In this document: positions 24,543-35,774 of the stretch, one piece after another
How the letters are laid out: each line of letters opens with the position of its first letter
Numbering within the stretch: position 1 is the stretch's first letter
Assembly: GCF_900111245.1 (NCBI RefSeq)
Contig: NZ_FOGO01000019.1
Coordinates: 62,001-126,000 of the forward strand
Direction of reading: 5' to 3'
Source: Streptomyces qinglanensis
GTDB taxonomy: Bacteria > Actinomycetota > Actinomycetes > Streptomycetales > Streptomycetaceae
DNA: 64,000 nt
Notes under the pieces: model-generated
What the model was told of the DNA's origin: nothing
Database searches by the model: none
What the model saw: the letters and a program-made list of their open reading frames with translations, nothing else
Made by a program: the position numbers and the translations under genes

Positions 24543-26735
24543 ATGAGTGATACGAAGCTGCGGCAGGCCGCCGACGCGGTGCTCGCCGATCTCGTCGGCG
24601 ACCGCGAGGGGACGGCCCGGCTGCGCACGGACCAGTGGCGGGCCATCGAGGCACTGGTCGCGGAGCGGAGGAGAGCGCTGGTCGTGCAGCGCACCGGCTG
24701 GGGGAAGTCGGCGGTCTACTTCGTCGCGACCGCGCTGCTGCGCAGGCAAGGCGCAGGTCCGACGGTGATCGTCTCGCCGCTGCTGGCACTGATGCGCAAC
24801 CAGGTGGAGGCAGCCTCCCGGGCCGGGATCCAGGCCCGGACGATCAATTCCGCGAACCCGGAGGAGTGGCGGACCATCGAGTCCGAGATCGCCGACGGAC
24901 GGGTCGACGTGCTGCTGGTCAGCCCGGAGCGCCTCAACAATCCGGATTTTCGCGATCATGTGCTGCCCAGCCTCACCGCGTCCACCGGTCTGCTCGTCGT
25001 GGACGAGGCGCACTGCATCTCCGACTGGGGCCACGATTTCCGTCCGGACTACCGGCGACTGCGGACCATACTCGCCGAGCTGCCTGCGGGCGTCCCGGTG
25101 CTGGCGACGACCGCCACGGCCAATGCGCGGGTCACGGCCGACGTCGCCGAGCAACTCGGTACCGGCAGGGCGGCGGACGACGGCACGGACCCGGGCGCGT
25201 CCCCCGCATTGGTGCTGCGCGGCTCCCTGGACAGGGAGAGCCTGAGCCTCGGTGTCCTGCGGCTGCCCGACGCCCCGCACCGTCTGGCCTGGCTGGGGCA
25301 GCACCTGAAGTCCCTGCCGGGGTCGGGCATCATCTACACCCTCACCGTGGCGGCCGCCGAGGAGGTGACGGCCTTCCTCCGCCAGTGCGGACACGAGGTG
25401 GCCTCCTATACGGGCCGCCAGGAGAACGCCGACCGCGAAGCGGCCGAGGCCGATCTCCTCGCCAACCGGGTCAAGGCGCTGGTGGCGACATCAGCTCTGG
25501 GCATGGGCTTCGACAAGCCGGATCTGGGCTTCGTGGTCCACCTGGGCTCGCCGTCCTCTCCCATCGCCTACTACCAGCAGGTCGGCCGTGCGGGCCGCGG
25601 TGTCGAGCATGCGGAGGTGCTGCTGCTCCCCGGCCAGGAGGACGAAGCGATCTGGCGCTACTTCGCCTCGCTGGCCTTCCCTCCGGAGGAGCAGGTGCGG
25701 CGGACCCTGGATGTTCTGGCGGCCTCCGAGGCTCCGATGTCGCTGCCTGCTCTGGAGCCCCGGGTGGAGCTGCGTCGCTCCCGCTTGGAGGTGATGCTGA
25801 AGGTGCTCGATGTGGACGGCGCGGTGCAGCGGGTCAAGGGAGGCTGGGTCGCCACAGGCCGGCCCTGGCGCTACGAGGCCGAGCGCTACGAGTGGGTCGA
25901 GCGGCAGCGGCAGGCCGAACAGCGGGCGATGCGTCACTACACCGAGACGACCGACTGCAGGATGGAGTATCTGCGGCGGGAGCTCGACGACGAGTCGGCG
26001 GCACCATGCGGACGGTGCGACAACTGCGCCGGCAGCAGATTCAGCCCGGACGTCGACGAATCGCTCGTGGTAGCTGCTCGAGGCGAACTGAACAGGCCCG
26101 GAGTGCGGATCGAGCCGCGGAAGATGTGGCCCACCGGAATGCAGGCTGCCGGCCTGGATCTCAAGGGGCGGATCCCCCAGCAGCAGCAGGCGTCACCCGG
26201 CAGGGCCCTGGGACGTCTCTCGGACATCGGCTGGGGAAACCGGCTGCGGCCCCTGCTGGCCGAACAGGGAAGCGACGGCCCGGTCCCGGAGGATGTGCTG
26301 CGTGGCGCGGTGACAGTCCTCTCGGTCTGGGCCAAGGGGCCTGACGGCTGGTCCTCAGGAGGTGACAGGGAGAGAGCGGAGCGGCCGGCCGGCATCGTGG
26401 CGGTCGATTCCCGGACCCGCCCGCAGTTGGTGCGGTCCTTCGCGGAACGGATCGCGGACATCGGCCGGATTCCGCTGCTCGGTGCGATCGCCTGCACGGA
26501 CGAGTTCGGGATGCTGAACGGCGCGCGCACCAACGGCGCCCAGCGGCTGCGCGCCGTCCACGAGGCGCTGACGCTGCCCCCGGAGCTGGCGGAGTCCCTC
26601 GCTGCCCTGGAGGGGCCGGTCCTGCTGGTGGACGACTACACGGCCACGGGGTGGACGATCGCGGTGGCCGCGCGGATGCTCCGCCAGGCGGGTGCCGAGG
26701 AAGTGCTGCCGCTGGTCCTCGCCACCCAGAACTGA
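24543..26735 (+). CDS. RecQ-like DNA helicase with C-terminal phosphoribosyltransferase-like domain
   Basis: A 730-residue protein. Helicase core: 'RTDQWRAIEALV' (motif 0), 'QRTGWGKSA' (Walker A, about 50-58), 'VDEAHCISDWGHDFRPDYRRL' in part (DEAH 153-156), 'ATTATAN' (III), 'VATSALGMGFDKPDLGFVVH' in part (V) and 'YYQQVGRAGRG' (VI). A RecQ zinc site follows (C-x-MEYLRRELDDE...CGRCDNC). After that there is no clear RQC or HRDC; instead the last ~230 residues end in a PRPP-loop motif 'GPVLLVDDYTATGWTIAVAA' (about 692-711), as in type I phosphoribosyltransferases. The ATG lacks a ribosome site. Probable DNA repair enzyme; the role of the extra domain is unknown. Confidence 0.88.
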   Translation: MSDTKLRQAADAVLADLVGDREGTARLRTDQWRAIEALVAERRRALVVQRTGWGKSAVYFVATALLRRQGAGPTVIVSPLLALMRNQVEAASRAGIQARTINSANPEEWRTIESEIADGRVDVLLVSPERLNNPDFRDHVLPSLTASTGLLVVDEAHCISDWGHDFRPDYRRLRTILAELPAGVPVLATTATANARVTADVAEQLGTGRAADDGTDPGASPALVLRGSLDRESLSLGVLRLPDAPHRLAWLGQHLKSLPGSGIIYTLTVAAAEEVTAFLRQCGHEVASYTGRQENADREAAEADLLANRVKALVATSALGMGFDKPDLGFVVHLGSPSSPIAYYQQVGRAGRGVEHAEVLLLPGQEDEAIWRYFASLAFPPEEQVRRTLDVLAASEAPMSLPALEPRVELRRSRLEVMLKVLDVDGAVQRVKGGWVATGRPWRYEAERYEWVERQRQAEQRAMRHYTETTDCRMEYLRRELDDESAAPCGRCDNCAGSRFSPDVDESLVVAARGELNRPGVRIEPRKMWPTGMQAAGLDLKGRIPQQQQASPGRALGRLSDIGWGNRLRPLLAEQGSDGPVPEDVLRGAVTVLSVWAKGPDGWSSGGDRERAERPAGIVAVDSRTRPQLVRSFAERIADIGRIPLLGAIACTDEFGMLNGARTNGAQRLRAVHEALTLPPELAESLAALEGPVLLVDDYTATGWTIAVAARMLRQAGAEEVLPLVLATQN

Positions 26736-26940
26736 CCGGACGGACCGACCGGACGGAACGGGGTGGGCCGACCCGGCCGACGGCCCGCCACACGCTCCGT
26801 CGGCCCGAGGCGGTGCGGAGCAGCAGTTCGGGCGCGGGGCCGGTCGCTCCGGGCACCGGCCGGCCCCAGCGGCACCGGGCAGGCTGCACACTCGCCGCGG
26901 CTGCCCCTCGGGCCGGGCGGCGCCGTGGCGAGGACAGAAG

Positions 26941-27561
26941 TCACAACAGTGCGCGTACGCGCTCGGGATCACCGCAGACGATGAGCTGTTCGGTTGCCTT
27001 CTCCAGGGCGGCGGGCAGCGCCGCGGTCGCCTCGGAGTCGGTGCCGCCGTTGACAGCGAGGAGCACGATGGCGCGCTGGGCGGTACGGGCGACAGCGGAG
27101 GCGTGGGCGCAGAAGACGTCCTCCGCGTCGGCCAGTTGGCGCCAGTAGGACTCCTCACCGAAGGAGAGCTCGTGCTCCGCCCACGGATGCTGACCGCCGG
27201 TGGTCAGCAGCAGGATCTCGCCGGGCACCCTGCCGTCGTCGAGAAGCTTGTCGACCGTCTCGTCGGCGACCTCGACCGCCGTCGCGTCGGTGGCCGCGAC
27301 CAGATGGATCCGGGCCGTGGCCGCCGGGGCGGGGGACTTGGTCGGGGTGGGCGGCTTGCCGCCCGGTTGGGGGCCGCCGGGGCGGCCCGGTGTGTTGGGG
27401 CCCTTGCTGTCGGTGCGCGGCGGCGCGGGGCGCGGCGCCGGCCGGGGGCCGGGAACCGGGGCTGCGGTGCGGGATGCCTGCGGAGTTCGGGATGCTCCCG
27501 CTGAGGCGCGGGGGCCCGGGACGCTCTCGTAAATCTGTGGCTCCTCGGGAGTGAGAGGCAT
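26941..27561 (-). CDS. Conserved hypothetical protein with Pro-rich N-terminus
   Basis: A 206-residue protein I cannot assign to a named family. Residues 1-80 are Pro/Gly/Ala-rich and basic (PGPRPAPRPAPPRTDSKGPN), probably disordered. Residues 84-206 look like an alpha/beta domain: 'ARIHLVAATDATAVEVADET', 'EILLLTTGGQHPWAEHELSFG', 'RAIVLLAVNGGTDSEATAALP' and 'QLIVCGDPERVRALL'. No signal peptide or membrane segment is present. The ATG at 27561 has no ribosome site. The gene is convergent with the RecQ-like gene and lies downstream of rnhB on the same strand; similar proteins sit at this place in streptomycetes as I recall. Function unknown. Confidence 0.75.
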   Translation of the reverse strand: MPLTPEEPQIYESVPGPRASAGASRTPQASRTAAPVPGPRPAPRPAPPRTDSKGPNTPGRPGGPQPGGKPPTPTKSPAPAATARIHLVAATDATAVEVADETVDKLLDDGRVPGEILLLTTGGQHPWAEHELSFGEESYWRQLADAEDVFCAHASAVARTAQRAIVLLAVNGGTDSEATAALPAALEKATEQLIVCGDPERVRALL

Positions 27562-27674
27562 GAGGTGTTGTCTATCAAATGACGGAAACAGGCGTATCAG
27601 CGGGTACCGGTTACGCGGTTGTTCCCGCGAGGGAGATCCAGTACTTCGTGACGCGCCAGTCGTGTTGTGCCGGG

Positions 27675-28352
27675 TCAGAAGAGGCCGATCTGTTCTGTGG
27701 GCTCGCTCCGGTTGCGCTTGAGGTGTTTCCAGCGGGTCAGGGCATCCATATAGGCCCACGACAGCCGGTGGTAGGGGGTGGGACCACTGTTTTCCAATGC
27801 GGCCCGGTGGACGGGTGAGGGATACCCGGCATTGTCCTCGAATGCGAACTCGGCGTGCTCCGGGGCGAGTCCGGCCATGAGGGCGTCGCGGCGCACCTTG
27901 GCGATGACCGAAGCGGCCGCGACAGCGACGCACGACTGGTCGCCCTTGATCACGGTCCGCACCCGCCACGGCGCTCCGAGGTAGTCGTGCTTGCCGTCGA
28001 GGATCACAGCGTCGGGGCGTTCGGGCAGGCCGTCCAGGGCTCGGACGGCGGCGAGCCGAAGGGCAGCCGTCATGCCCTGCGCGTCGATCTCCTCCGGGGT
28101 GGAGTGACCGAGCGAATAGGCGCTGACCCAACTGACGAGTTCTTCGGCGAGCTCGCTGCGGCGGGGCTCGGGGACGAGTTTGGAATCGGTGAGACCGGCG
28201 GGAGGGCGGCGCAGACCCGTGATCGCGGCGCAGACCGTGACGGGTCCCGCCCAGGCTCCACGGCCGACCTCGTCCACTCCGGCGACGATTTTGGCGCCGG
28301 TGGTGGCGCGGAGCGAACGCTCGACGCGATGGGTTGGAGACTCGTACGGCAT
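27675..28352 (-). CDS. rnhB: Ribonuclease HII
   Basis: A 225-residue RNase HII, which removes ribonucleotides and RNA primers from RNA/DNA hybrids. The catalytic acidic residues are in 'AGVDEVGRGAWAGPV' (Asp-Glu of motif I, about residues 26-27), 'ILDGKHDYL' (motif II) and 'VAAASVIAKVRRDALM' with the following Asp (motif III). Near the C-terminus 'GYPSPVHRAALENSGPTPYHR' replaces the common GYPT..H segment and is normal for actinobacteria. The ATG at 28352 gives a typical family length. A TACGCT hexamer ends 10 nt before it and no ribosome site is seen. Gene neighbours upstream and downstream are unrelated in function. Confidence 0.93.
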   Translation of the reverse strand: MPYESPTHRVERSLRATTGAKIVAGVDEVGRGAWAGPVTVCAAITGLRRPPAGLTDSKLVPEPRRSELAEELVSWVSAYSLGHSTPEEIDAQGMTAALRLAAVRALDGLPERPDAVILDGKHDYLGAPWRVRTVIKGDQSCVAVAAASVIAKVRRDALMAGLAPEHAEFAFEDNAGYPSPVHRAALENSGPTPYHRLSWAYMDALTRWKHLKRNRSEPTEQIGLF

Positions 28353-28558
28353 GGCAATAACCAGCGTATCCGCTGCGGGGGCCGTGAGTTCAGGGGAGTC
28401 CGACAAAGTTGGCCCCGAACCCGGAAAGAGTCCGGAAACCGGCGCCGGTGATCGCGGATGGCGGTGAACCGGTGACGGAGAGTCCACGAAACCAGGAGCG
28501 GAGCCTCGCGGCTTCCGGTCCGGGTGGGCATCCGGCCCGCCGCAGCGGGCAGCCGGGA

Positions 28559-29581
28559 TCAGCGCACCGCCTCCAGCAGCCAGGAGGGGAACTGCTCGGT
28601 ACGCTCGTGCCACTCCCGGGGAGGAGCCGCGCCAGGACCGGCGGCCGCCACGATCCCGCCGACGATCGCGCACGTGGTGTCCACATCGCCACCGGCGCTC
28701 GCGGTCGCCCAGAGCGCTGCCCGGAAGTCCCCCAGGTTCCGGGCAGCGGCCCAGAGCGCGAAGGGGACCGTGTCCTGCGTGCTGGTGCGCCGACCACAGC
28801 CGAGAACCGCCGCGACCGTGCCCACGTCGGCGTAGTCGAGCAGATCGACGGCGCGGCGCAGCCCCGCCTGCACGGCGCTGCGGGGAACGAGCTCCTGGAC
28901 CCGGGCCAGCAGACGCTCGGCGGTCAGCGGCGTCGGTGCGGGCTCGCCGCTGACCGGGGCCGCCGTGGGTGCCGCACCGAAGTCCGTACCGCGGGCGCCT
29001 CCCGGCGCGGCGGGAAGGCCGAGCTCCGCACCGGCGACGAGGGCGGCCGCCGCGGCGACCGCTCGGGTACCCGCGACGGCCTCGGGGTGCCGGTGGGTGA
29101 CCTCGGCTGAGCGTACGGCTTCGTCGGCCGCCCGCTCCGGGTCATCGGAGAACCAGGCGCCCAGGGGCGCGACCCGCATGGCGCCGCCGTTCCCCCAGGA
29201 GCCCTGGCCGTCGAAGAGGGAGGCCGCCAACTCCCTCCAGTCCCCGTTCTCCTGGCGGATGAGGCGCAGCATCCGGTTCACCGCGGGGCCGTAGCCACGG
29301 TCGAAGTCGTGGCGCCGGGCGAAGGAGGCGGCCAGCGCGTCCTGGTCGGTGCGGCCGTGCGCCGCGAGCACGGCGACCACGGAGGCGGCCATCTCCGTGT
29401 CGTCGGTCCACTGCCAGTTCCCGGGGGGCAGTTCCCGGCGACGCAGGTAGGAGAGGTTGGCGGGCACGAAGAACTGGGAGCCCAGTGCGTCGCCCACGGC
29501 CAGGCCGCGCAGGGCGGCAAGGGCGCGGGAGAGCCGCTCGGCGCGGTTGGGGTCGGATGGGTCGGATCGGAGTGCACTCAT
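28559..29581 (-). CDS. ADP-ribosylglycohydrolase family protein
   Basis: A 340-residue DraG/ARH-type hydrolase. The two binuclear Mg-binding signatures are present: N-terminal 'LRGLAVGDALGSQF' and 'WQWTDDTEMAASVVAVLAAH' (TDDT), and C-terminal 'ASAGGDVDTTCAIVGGIVAA' (the GGDxDT motif). Middle segments 'GYGPAVNRMLRLIRQ' and 'SWGNGGAMRVAPLGAW' are typical of the family. An Ala/Gly/Pro insert around residues 200-225 is low complexity. It removes ADP-ribose from proteins, nucleic acid or small molecules; the target is unknown. The start lies 12 bp past the stop of the upstream histidine phosphatase gene, so the two are probably cotranscribed. Confidence 0.9.
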   Translation of the reverse strand: MSALRSDPSDPNRAERLSRALAALRGLAVGDALGSQFFVPANLSYLRRRELPPGNWQWTDDTEMAASVVAVLAAHGRTDQDALAASFARRHDFDRGYGPAVNRMLRLIRQENGDWRELAASLFDGQGSWGNGGAMRVAPLGAWFSDDPERAADEAVRSAEVTHRHPEAVAGTRAVAAAAALVAGAELGLPAAPGGARGTDFGAAPTAAPVSGEPAPTPLTAERLLARVQELVPRSAVQAGLRRAVDLLDYADVGTVAAVLGCGRRTSTQDTVPFALWAAARNLGDFRAALWATASAGGDVDTTCAIVGGIVAAAGPGAAPPREWHERTEQFPSWLLEAVR

Positions 29582-29593
29582 GTCCCGACGATG

Positions 29594-30253
29594 TTAGCGG
29601 CGGCTTCCGTAGGGCCGGGGGTCCTGCCAGCGCTCGAAGGGCCGGTCGAGGTGATAGCGGCCTTCGGGGCCGAGGAGGAGGGCACGGGTCTCGCCGTTGC
29701 GCGGATTGGAGAGGCATTCGAACTCCTCCACCGTCCAGTGGAACCAGCGCATGCAGAACAACCGCATCGTGAGGCCGTGCGTGACCAGCAGGACGTTCGG
29801 CGGGTTGTCAGGCGCTTCGAAGCTGCGCCACAGGCTCTCCAGGAAGGCTCCGGCCCGGTCGTAGACGTCGGCGCCGGACTCGCCCTGGGCGAAGCGGTAG
29901 AAGAAGTGCCCGTAGGCGTCGCGGTACTTCTTCTGCTGGCGGACGTCGTCCCGGTCCTGCCAGTTCCCCCAGTCCTGCTCGCGCAGTCTGGGCTCCTCGC
30001 GCACCCGGAGCTGGGCCGGACCGATCCCGAGCGCGGCGAGCGTCTCCCGCGTGCGGCGGTAGGGGGACACGAAGGCGGAGACACACTCCTCGCCGAAGAT
30101 CTCGCGGAGCCGCCTGCCCGCCTCCTCCGCCTGCCGCCGACCGCGCTCGGTCAGTGGCAGTGCGTGATCGGGTACACGTTCGTAGATGCTGTCGTCGGCG
30201 TTTCCCTCCGACTCTCCGTGGCGGAGCAGGATGATTCGGCGAGGACGTGCCAT
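29594..30253 (-). CDS. Histidine phosphatase (phosphoglycerate mutase-like) family protein
   Basis: A 219-residue member of the branch with the RHG motif. 'IILLRHGESEGN' holds the phosphorylated His, 'VSPYRRTRETLAALG' the second Arg, Glu lies in 'LREQDWGNWQD', and the second catalytic His in 'LLVTHGLTMRLF'. Actinobacterial homologues of this length are general phosphatases rather than the glycolytic mutase. ATG at 30253 is chosen; a GTG three codons upstream is also in frame. TAGGGT ends 7 nt before the ATG, within the 15-bp gap to the upstream YdbC-like gene, so a leaderless internal promoter may add to readthrough. Probable operon with the ADP-ribosylglycohydrolase. Confidence 0.88.
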   Translation of the reverse strand: MARPRRIILLRHGESEGNADDSIYERVPDHALPLTERGRRQAEEAGRRLREIFGEECVSAFVSPYRRTRETLAALGIGPAQLRVREEPRLREQDWGNWQDRDDVRQQKKYRDAYGHFFYRFAQGESGADVYDRAGAFLESLWRSFEAPDNPPNVLLVTHGLTMRLFCMRWFHWTVEEFECLSNPRNGETRALLLGPEGRYHLDRPFERWQDPRPYGSRR

Positions 30254-30268
30254 GGGCTCCACCCTAGG

Positions 30269-30877
30269 TCAGACGGTCCACGACGGCTCCAGGTCGATGA
30301 CGTCGCCGGTGACGCGGGCGAGGTCGGCCCCGGTCCGGGCGCGCAGAGCCAGCCGCTCCACACGCTCCACTCGATACTTTCCGTATTCGGCGGCGGAGTT
30401 CCACATCGACAGGACCAGGAACTCGTCCTCCGTGTTCGCCTGCGCGAAGACACCGCGCAGCATGCCCGGCGAACCTGCCATCGCCGGGTTCCACACCTTC
30501 TCCTGCATGAGCATGTAGTGCTCGATCCGGTCGGGTCGCACCCGGCAGTGGGCCACTCGCAGCAGATCCGCGTCGGTGAAGACCGGGCGGAAGCCGGTCT
30601 TCACGTCGAAACGGTAGTCGAAGAGCCTGACCTGCATCTCTGTGTAGGTGCCGAGCTGGGAGGCATGCAGTCGGTCGTGCGAGCGCGCCATGAAGGAATC
30701 GTAGAAAGCCCGGCTCTCCCAGAAACCGAAGAGGTGCACGACTCCGTCCCGGGACCGGCTCCATCCGCCGCCCTGCCCCCGGAAGCCGGGTTCGCCGAGC
30801 AGCCCCGCCCATTTCCGCTGTGCCCGCGCGAATCCCGGGCGGTCGACGACCGTGCAGCGCATCCACTTGACCAGCAC
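30269..30877 (-). CDS. YdbC-like (DUF4937-type) conserved protein
   Basis: A 202-residue soluble protein made of two similar alpha/beta halves. The first is 'LVKWMRCTVVDRPGFARAQRKWAG' (in part) to 'VHLFGFWESRAFYDSFMA'; the second is 'VAHCRVRPDRIEHYMLMQEKVW' to 'FLVLSMWNSAAEYGKYR'. This layout suits a dimeric ferredoxin-like (antibiotic monooxygenase-like) fold. I recall it as a YdbC/DUF4937 family protein, widespread in streptomycetes and Bacillus, with no known function. The GTG at 30877 fits homologues; TACGAT ends 6 nt before it and no ribosome site exists, so the transcript is probably leaderless. It leads a likely three-gene operon with the phosphatase and the ADP-ribosylglycohydrolase. 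Confidence 0.75.
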   Translation of the reverse strand: MLVKWMRCTVVDRPGFARAQRKWAGLLGEPGFRGQGGGWSRSRDGVVHLFGFWESRAFYDSFMARSHDRLHASQLGTYTEMQVRLFDYRFDVKTGFRPVFTDADLLRVAHCRVRPDRIEHYMLMQEKVWNPAMAGSPGMLRGVFAQANTEDEFLVLSMWNSAAEYGKYRVERVERLALRARTGADLARVTGDVIDLEPSWTV

Positions 30878-30883
30878 CGCGCT

Positions 30884-30889
30884 ATCGTA
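30884..30889 (-). promoter_or_regulatory. -10 element of a leaderless promoter (YdbC-like gene)
   Basis: TACGAT on the minus strand, 6 nt from the GTG start, with no Shine-Dalgarno sequence between. The -35 is not clear. Confidence 0.5.
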
Positions 30890-31199
30890 CGGCCATCCCG
30901 GTGAACCCTCGGACCGGTCTAGCGCGCACATATGCACCGCACTGACGTGCGACGACGCTCCCTGGGGCATCCGGCCCGCGGCGCCCTGGCGGAACGGAAG
31001 GGTCCCGGCCGGCGGGTTCGCCACCGTGGGGCACGAGGGGTGCGGCGCCCGGCAGCCGTACGCCCCTCCTCCTGATGCGTGCACGTCCTCCCGATGCGTG
31101 CACGCGCCCCGGCGGCCTGTCGACGGCACGCGACAGCGACGGGGCGGCGGCACGGGGCAGTGGCATCCGCGCGCCGTTACGGCAGAAGCCGGGACAGCG
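30890..31199. other. Gene-free spacer between the YdbC-like gene and nrdJ
   Basis: No gene is supported. It contains the short direct repeat GATGCGTGCACG (31075-31086 and 31096-31107), where GTGCAC is itself a palindrome. Further upstream is G/C-rich DNA without an obvious second promoter. Confidence 0.5.
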
Positions 31200-31232
31200 G
31201 AGAGGGAGCCGGCCCGGGGCCGGCTCCCTCTC
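31200..31232 (-). terminator. nrdJ terminator
   Basis: A perfect 15-bp stem (arm GAGAGGGAGCCGGCC, 31200-31214, with 31218-31232) and a 3-nt loop CGG, about 70 bp past the nrdJ stop codon. Confidence 0.85.
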
Positions 31233-31299
31233 TCACATCCGGATCGACGCTCTCAGCAGCGGATCCCGCAGGATCCTCCGAAAGCGGACCCGCTCGCTG

Positions 31300-34194
<2,895 letters not shown>

Positions 34195-34267
34195 TCCGCC
34201 TCCCTGTGTGGGGCATAACGCCCCAACATGCCCCGGTTCTTCCCCGAGAACTGTGCCTGTCTGATGA

Positions 34268-34290
34268 CCCGGACACAGTGCGTGTCCGGG
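34268..34290 (-). terminator. Hairpin between nrdR and nrdJ
   Basis: A perfect 9-bp stem CCCGGACAC/GTGTCCGGG with an AGTGC loop in the 163-bp gap between the two genes. It may act as a partial terminator or an RNA-stability element that sets the nrdR:nrdJ ratio. It is weaker than the other terminators described. Confidence 0.5.
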
Positions 34291-34357
34291 CCAGGTCTCT
34301 GCGTGGACCGAGGGTGCACCCCGGCCTGCGGGCCCGCGCCGCTGAGCGGCCCGCCGT

Positions 34358-35017
34358 TCAGTCGGCGGCGGCAGCGGCGGAGGCACCCTCGCCCCCGCGC
34401 GCCCGTCCCGCCCGGGATCCCGCCCCCGGGTCTCCCTCGCCGGCGGGCGGCGGCACCTCGGGCAGCACCCGCGCCTCTCCCCCGGCTGCACGCCCCCTGC
34501 CCGCCCGGGCGCCCCCCTCGGCGCCCTCGCACTCGTCGGCGGCTCCGTCTCCCTGGACCCCGGGGGCGAGCGACTGCACCTCGCGCAGTTCGGCTATGGC
34601 GGCCTCGAAGTCCTCCAGCGACTCGAATGCCTTGTAGACCGAGGCGAAGCGCAGATAGGCGACGAGATCGAGGTCCTGGAGCGGGCCGAGTATGGCGAGC
34701 CCGACGTCGTGCGTGGACAACTCCGCGCTCCCGGTGGCCCGGACGGCCTCCTCGACCCGCTGCCCGAGCTGGGCCAGCGCGTCCTCGGTCACGGGGCGCC
34801 CCTGGCACGCCTTGCGCACCCCCGCGATCACCTTGTCCCTGCTGAAGGGCTCGGTGACACCGCTCCGCTTGATCACCGTGAGTGACGCGTTTTCGACGGT
34901 GGTGAAGCGCCTGGAGCAGTGAGGGCATTGGCGCCGACGCCTGATGGCAGCTCCGTCGTCCGCCGTACGGCTGTCGACCACACGGCTGTCGGGGTGCCGG
35001 CAGAAGGGGCAATGCAT
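34358..35017 (-). CDS. nrdR: Transcriptional repressor NrdR
   Basis: A 219-residue repressor of ribonucleotide reductase genes. The zinc ribbon is 'MHCPFCRHPDSRVVDSR' with 'RRRRQCPHCSRRFTT'; the ATP-cone follows ('VIKRSGVTEPFSRDKVIAGVRKAC' in part) with 'VGLAILGPLQDLDLVAYLRFASVYKAF' completing it. The cone senses dATP versus ATP. Usual NrdR is 150-175 residues; here about 55 extra C-terminal residues rich in Ala, Gly, Arg and Glu form a probable disordered tail. The ATG at 35017 begins MHCPFC as in all homologues. Two NrdR boxes upstream imply autoregulation, and nrdJ is the next gene. Confidence 0.96.
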   Translation of the reverse strand: MHCPFCRHPDSRVVDSRTADDGAAIRRRRQCPHCSRRFTTVENASLTVIKRSGVTEPFSRDKVIAGVRKACQGRPVTEDALAQLGQRVEEAVRATGSAELSTHDVGLAILGPLQDLDLVAYLRFASVYKAFESLEDFEAAIAELREVQSLAPGVQGDGAADECEGAEGGARAGRGRAAGGEARVLPEVPPPAGEGDPGAGSRAGRARGGEGASAAAAAD

Positions 35018-35147
35018 CGTCTCCACCCTCCCAGGGCCCGCAGAGCCCTCACCGTGCATAACTGATCACGTCGCGGCACCCCCGTCACAGGGGCCCCTCG
35101 ACTGGCCTCCAGCATAGGCGACATCCCCACGCCCTGAGCACCCGGGG

Positions 35148-35163
35148 ACACAACTTCTGGTGG
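35148..35163. promoter_or_regulatory. NrdR box 1
   Basis: ACACAACTTCTGGTGG, a degenerate NrdR box (consensus about acaCwAtATaTwGtgt). Its centre is 31 bp from that of box 2, three helical turns, the spacing typical of paired NrdR sites. Confidence 0.65.
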
Positions 35164-35178
35164 CGCGCGCTCATCAAA

Positions 35179-35194
35179 CCACTAGATCTGGTGG
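35179..35194. promoter_or_regulatory. NrdR box 2
   Basis: CCACTAGATCTGGTGG is palindromic at 14 of 16 positions and carries the CTAGAT core. Together with box 1 it brackets the probable nrdRJ promoter (TTGATG at 35171-35176 on the minus strand could be the -35). Confidence 0.75.
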
Positions 35195-35697
35195 CCGAGA
35201 GGCAAGGCGGTCACGACGCGTGTCGCTGTCCGGCACAGCCCACGACCCTACGCGAAGCAGGCCGCCGGACAGCCCCTGGGGCGCGCCTGCGAGACTGTCC
35301 CGGACAACAGCGGCGCACCGCGTGCCGGAGCGGCGGCGCGAACGGACGAGCGGCGACGCGAAGAGTGACCGCAACGGGACCCGGCATCGCCGCGCCGCGA
35401 GGGCAGGAGTTCACCGAGAGCAGCGATTACGGACAGCGACAGACGGCGGCGGGAAACGGCTGGAAATCGCCACGCCGCGACCCGGCCGGGCCACCCGTCC
35501 CGGCGCCGCGGCGGCGGACCCGGCCGGGAGCACCGACTGCCAGGCGCGGCGCGGGTGCATACCGCTGGCGCGGCTGGACCCCGGGCACGCGGGAGATCTG
35601 CGAGCATTCCGAAACGACCGCCGCCCGAGCCGAGCCGGATGTCGCGCCCCATACACCCATCGAGCGGTAGAAGTCAGGTGAACTGCGGATTTTCACT
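35195..35697. other. Gene-free region between nrdR and lexA
   Basis: About 500 bp without a supported gene on either strand; translations are Arg/Pro/Ala-rich without motifs. It separates the nrdRJ and lexA promoters. No hairpin or repeat stands out. Confidence 0.5.
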
Positions 35698-35711
35698 CGA
35701 ACGTGTGTTTG
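35698..35711 (+). promoter_or_regulatory. LexA (SOS) box upstream of lexA
   Basis: CGAACGTGTGTTTG fits the actinobacterial SOS box CGAAC-N4-GTTYG. It lies 64 bp before the lexA start, consistent with autorepression. Confidence 0.8.
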
Positions 35712-35774
35712 GCGCAACCTTTCGAAACCAACTACCGTTGTCCAGCTAGGGAGAACTTCTCGAGAGGGGCCGAC

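Noticed and set aside
30290..31153. N-terminally extended YdbC-like protein (294 residues).
   Set aside because: The extra 92 residues are not family-like, and the -10 at 30884 and homology favour GTG at 30877.
35160..35681. Possible gene between nrdR and lexA (plus strand).
   Set aside because: It has no ribosome site or recognisable sequence and would cover the NrdR and LexA control regions.
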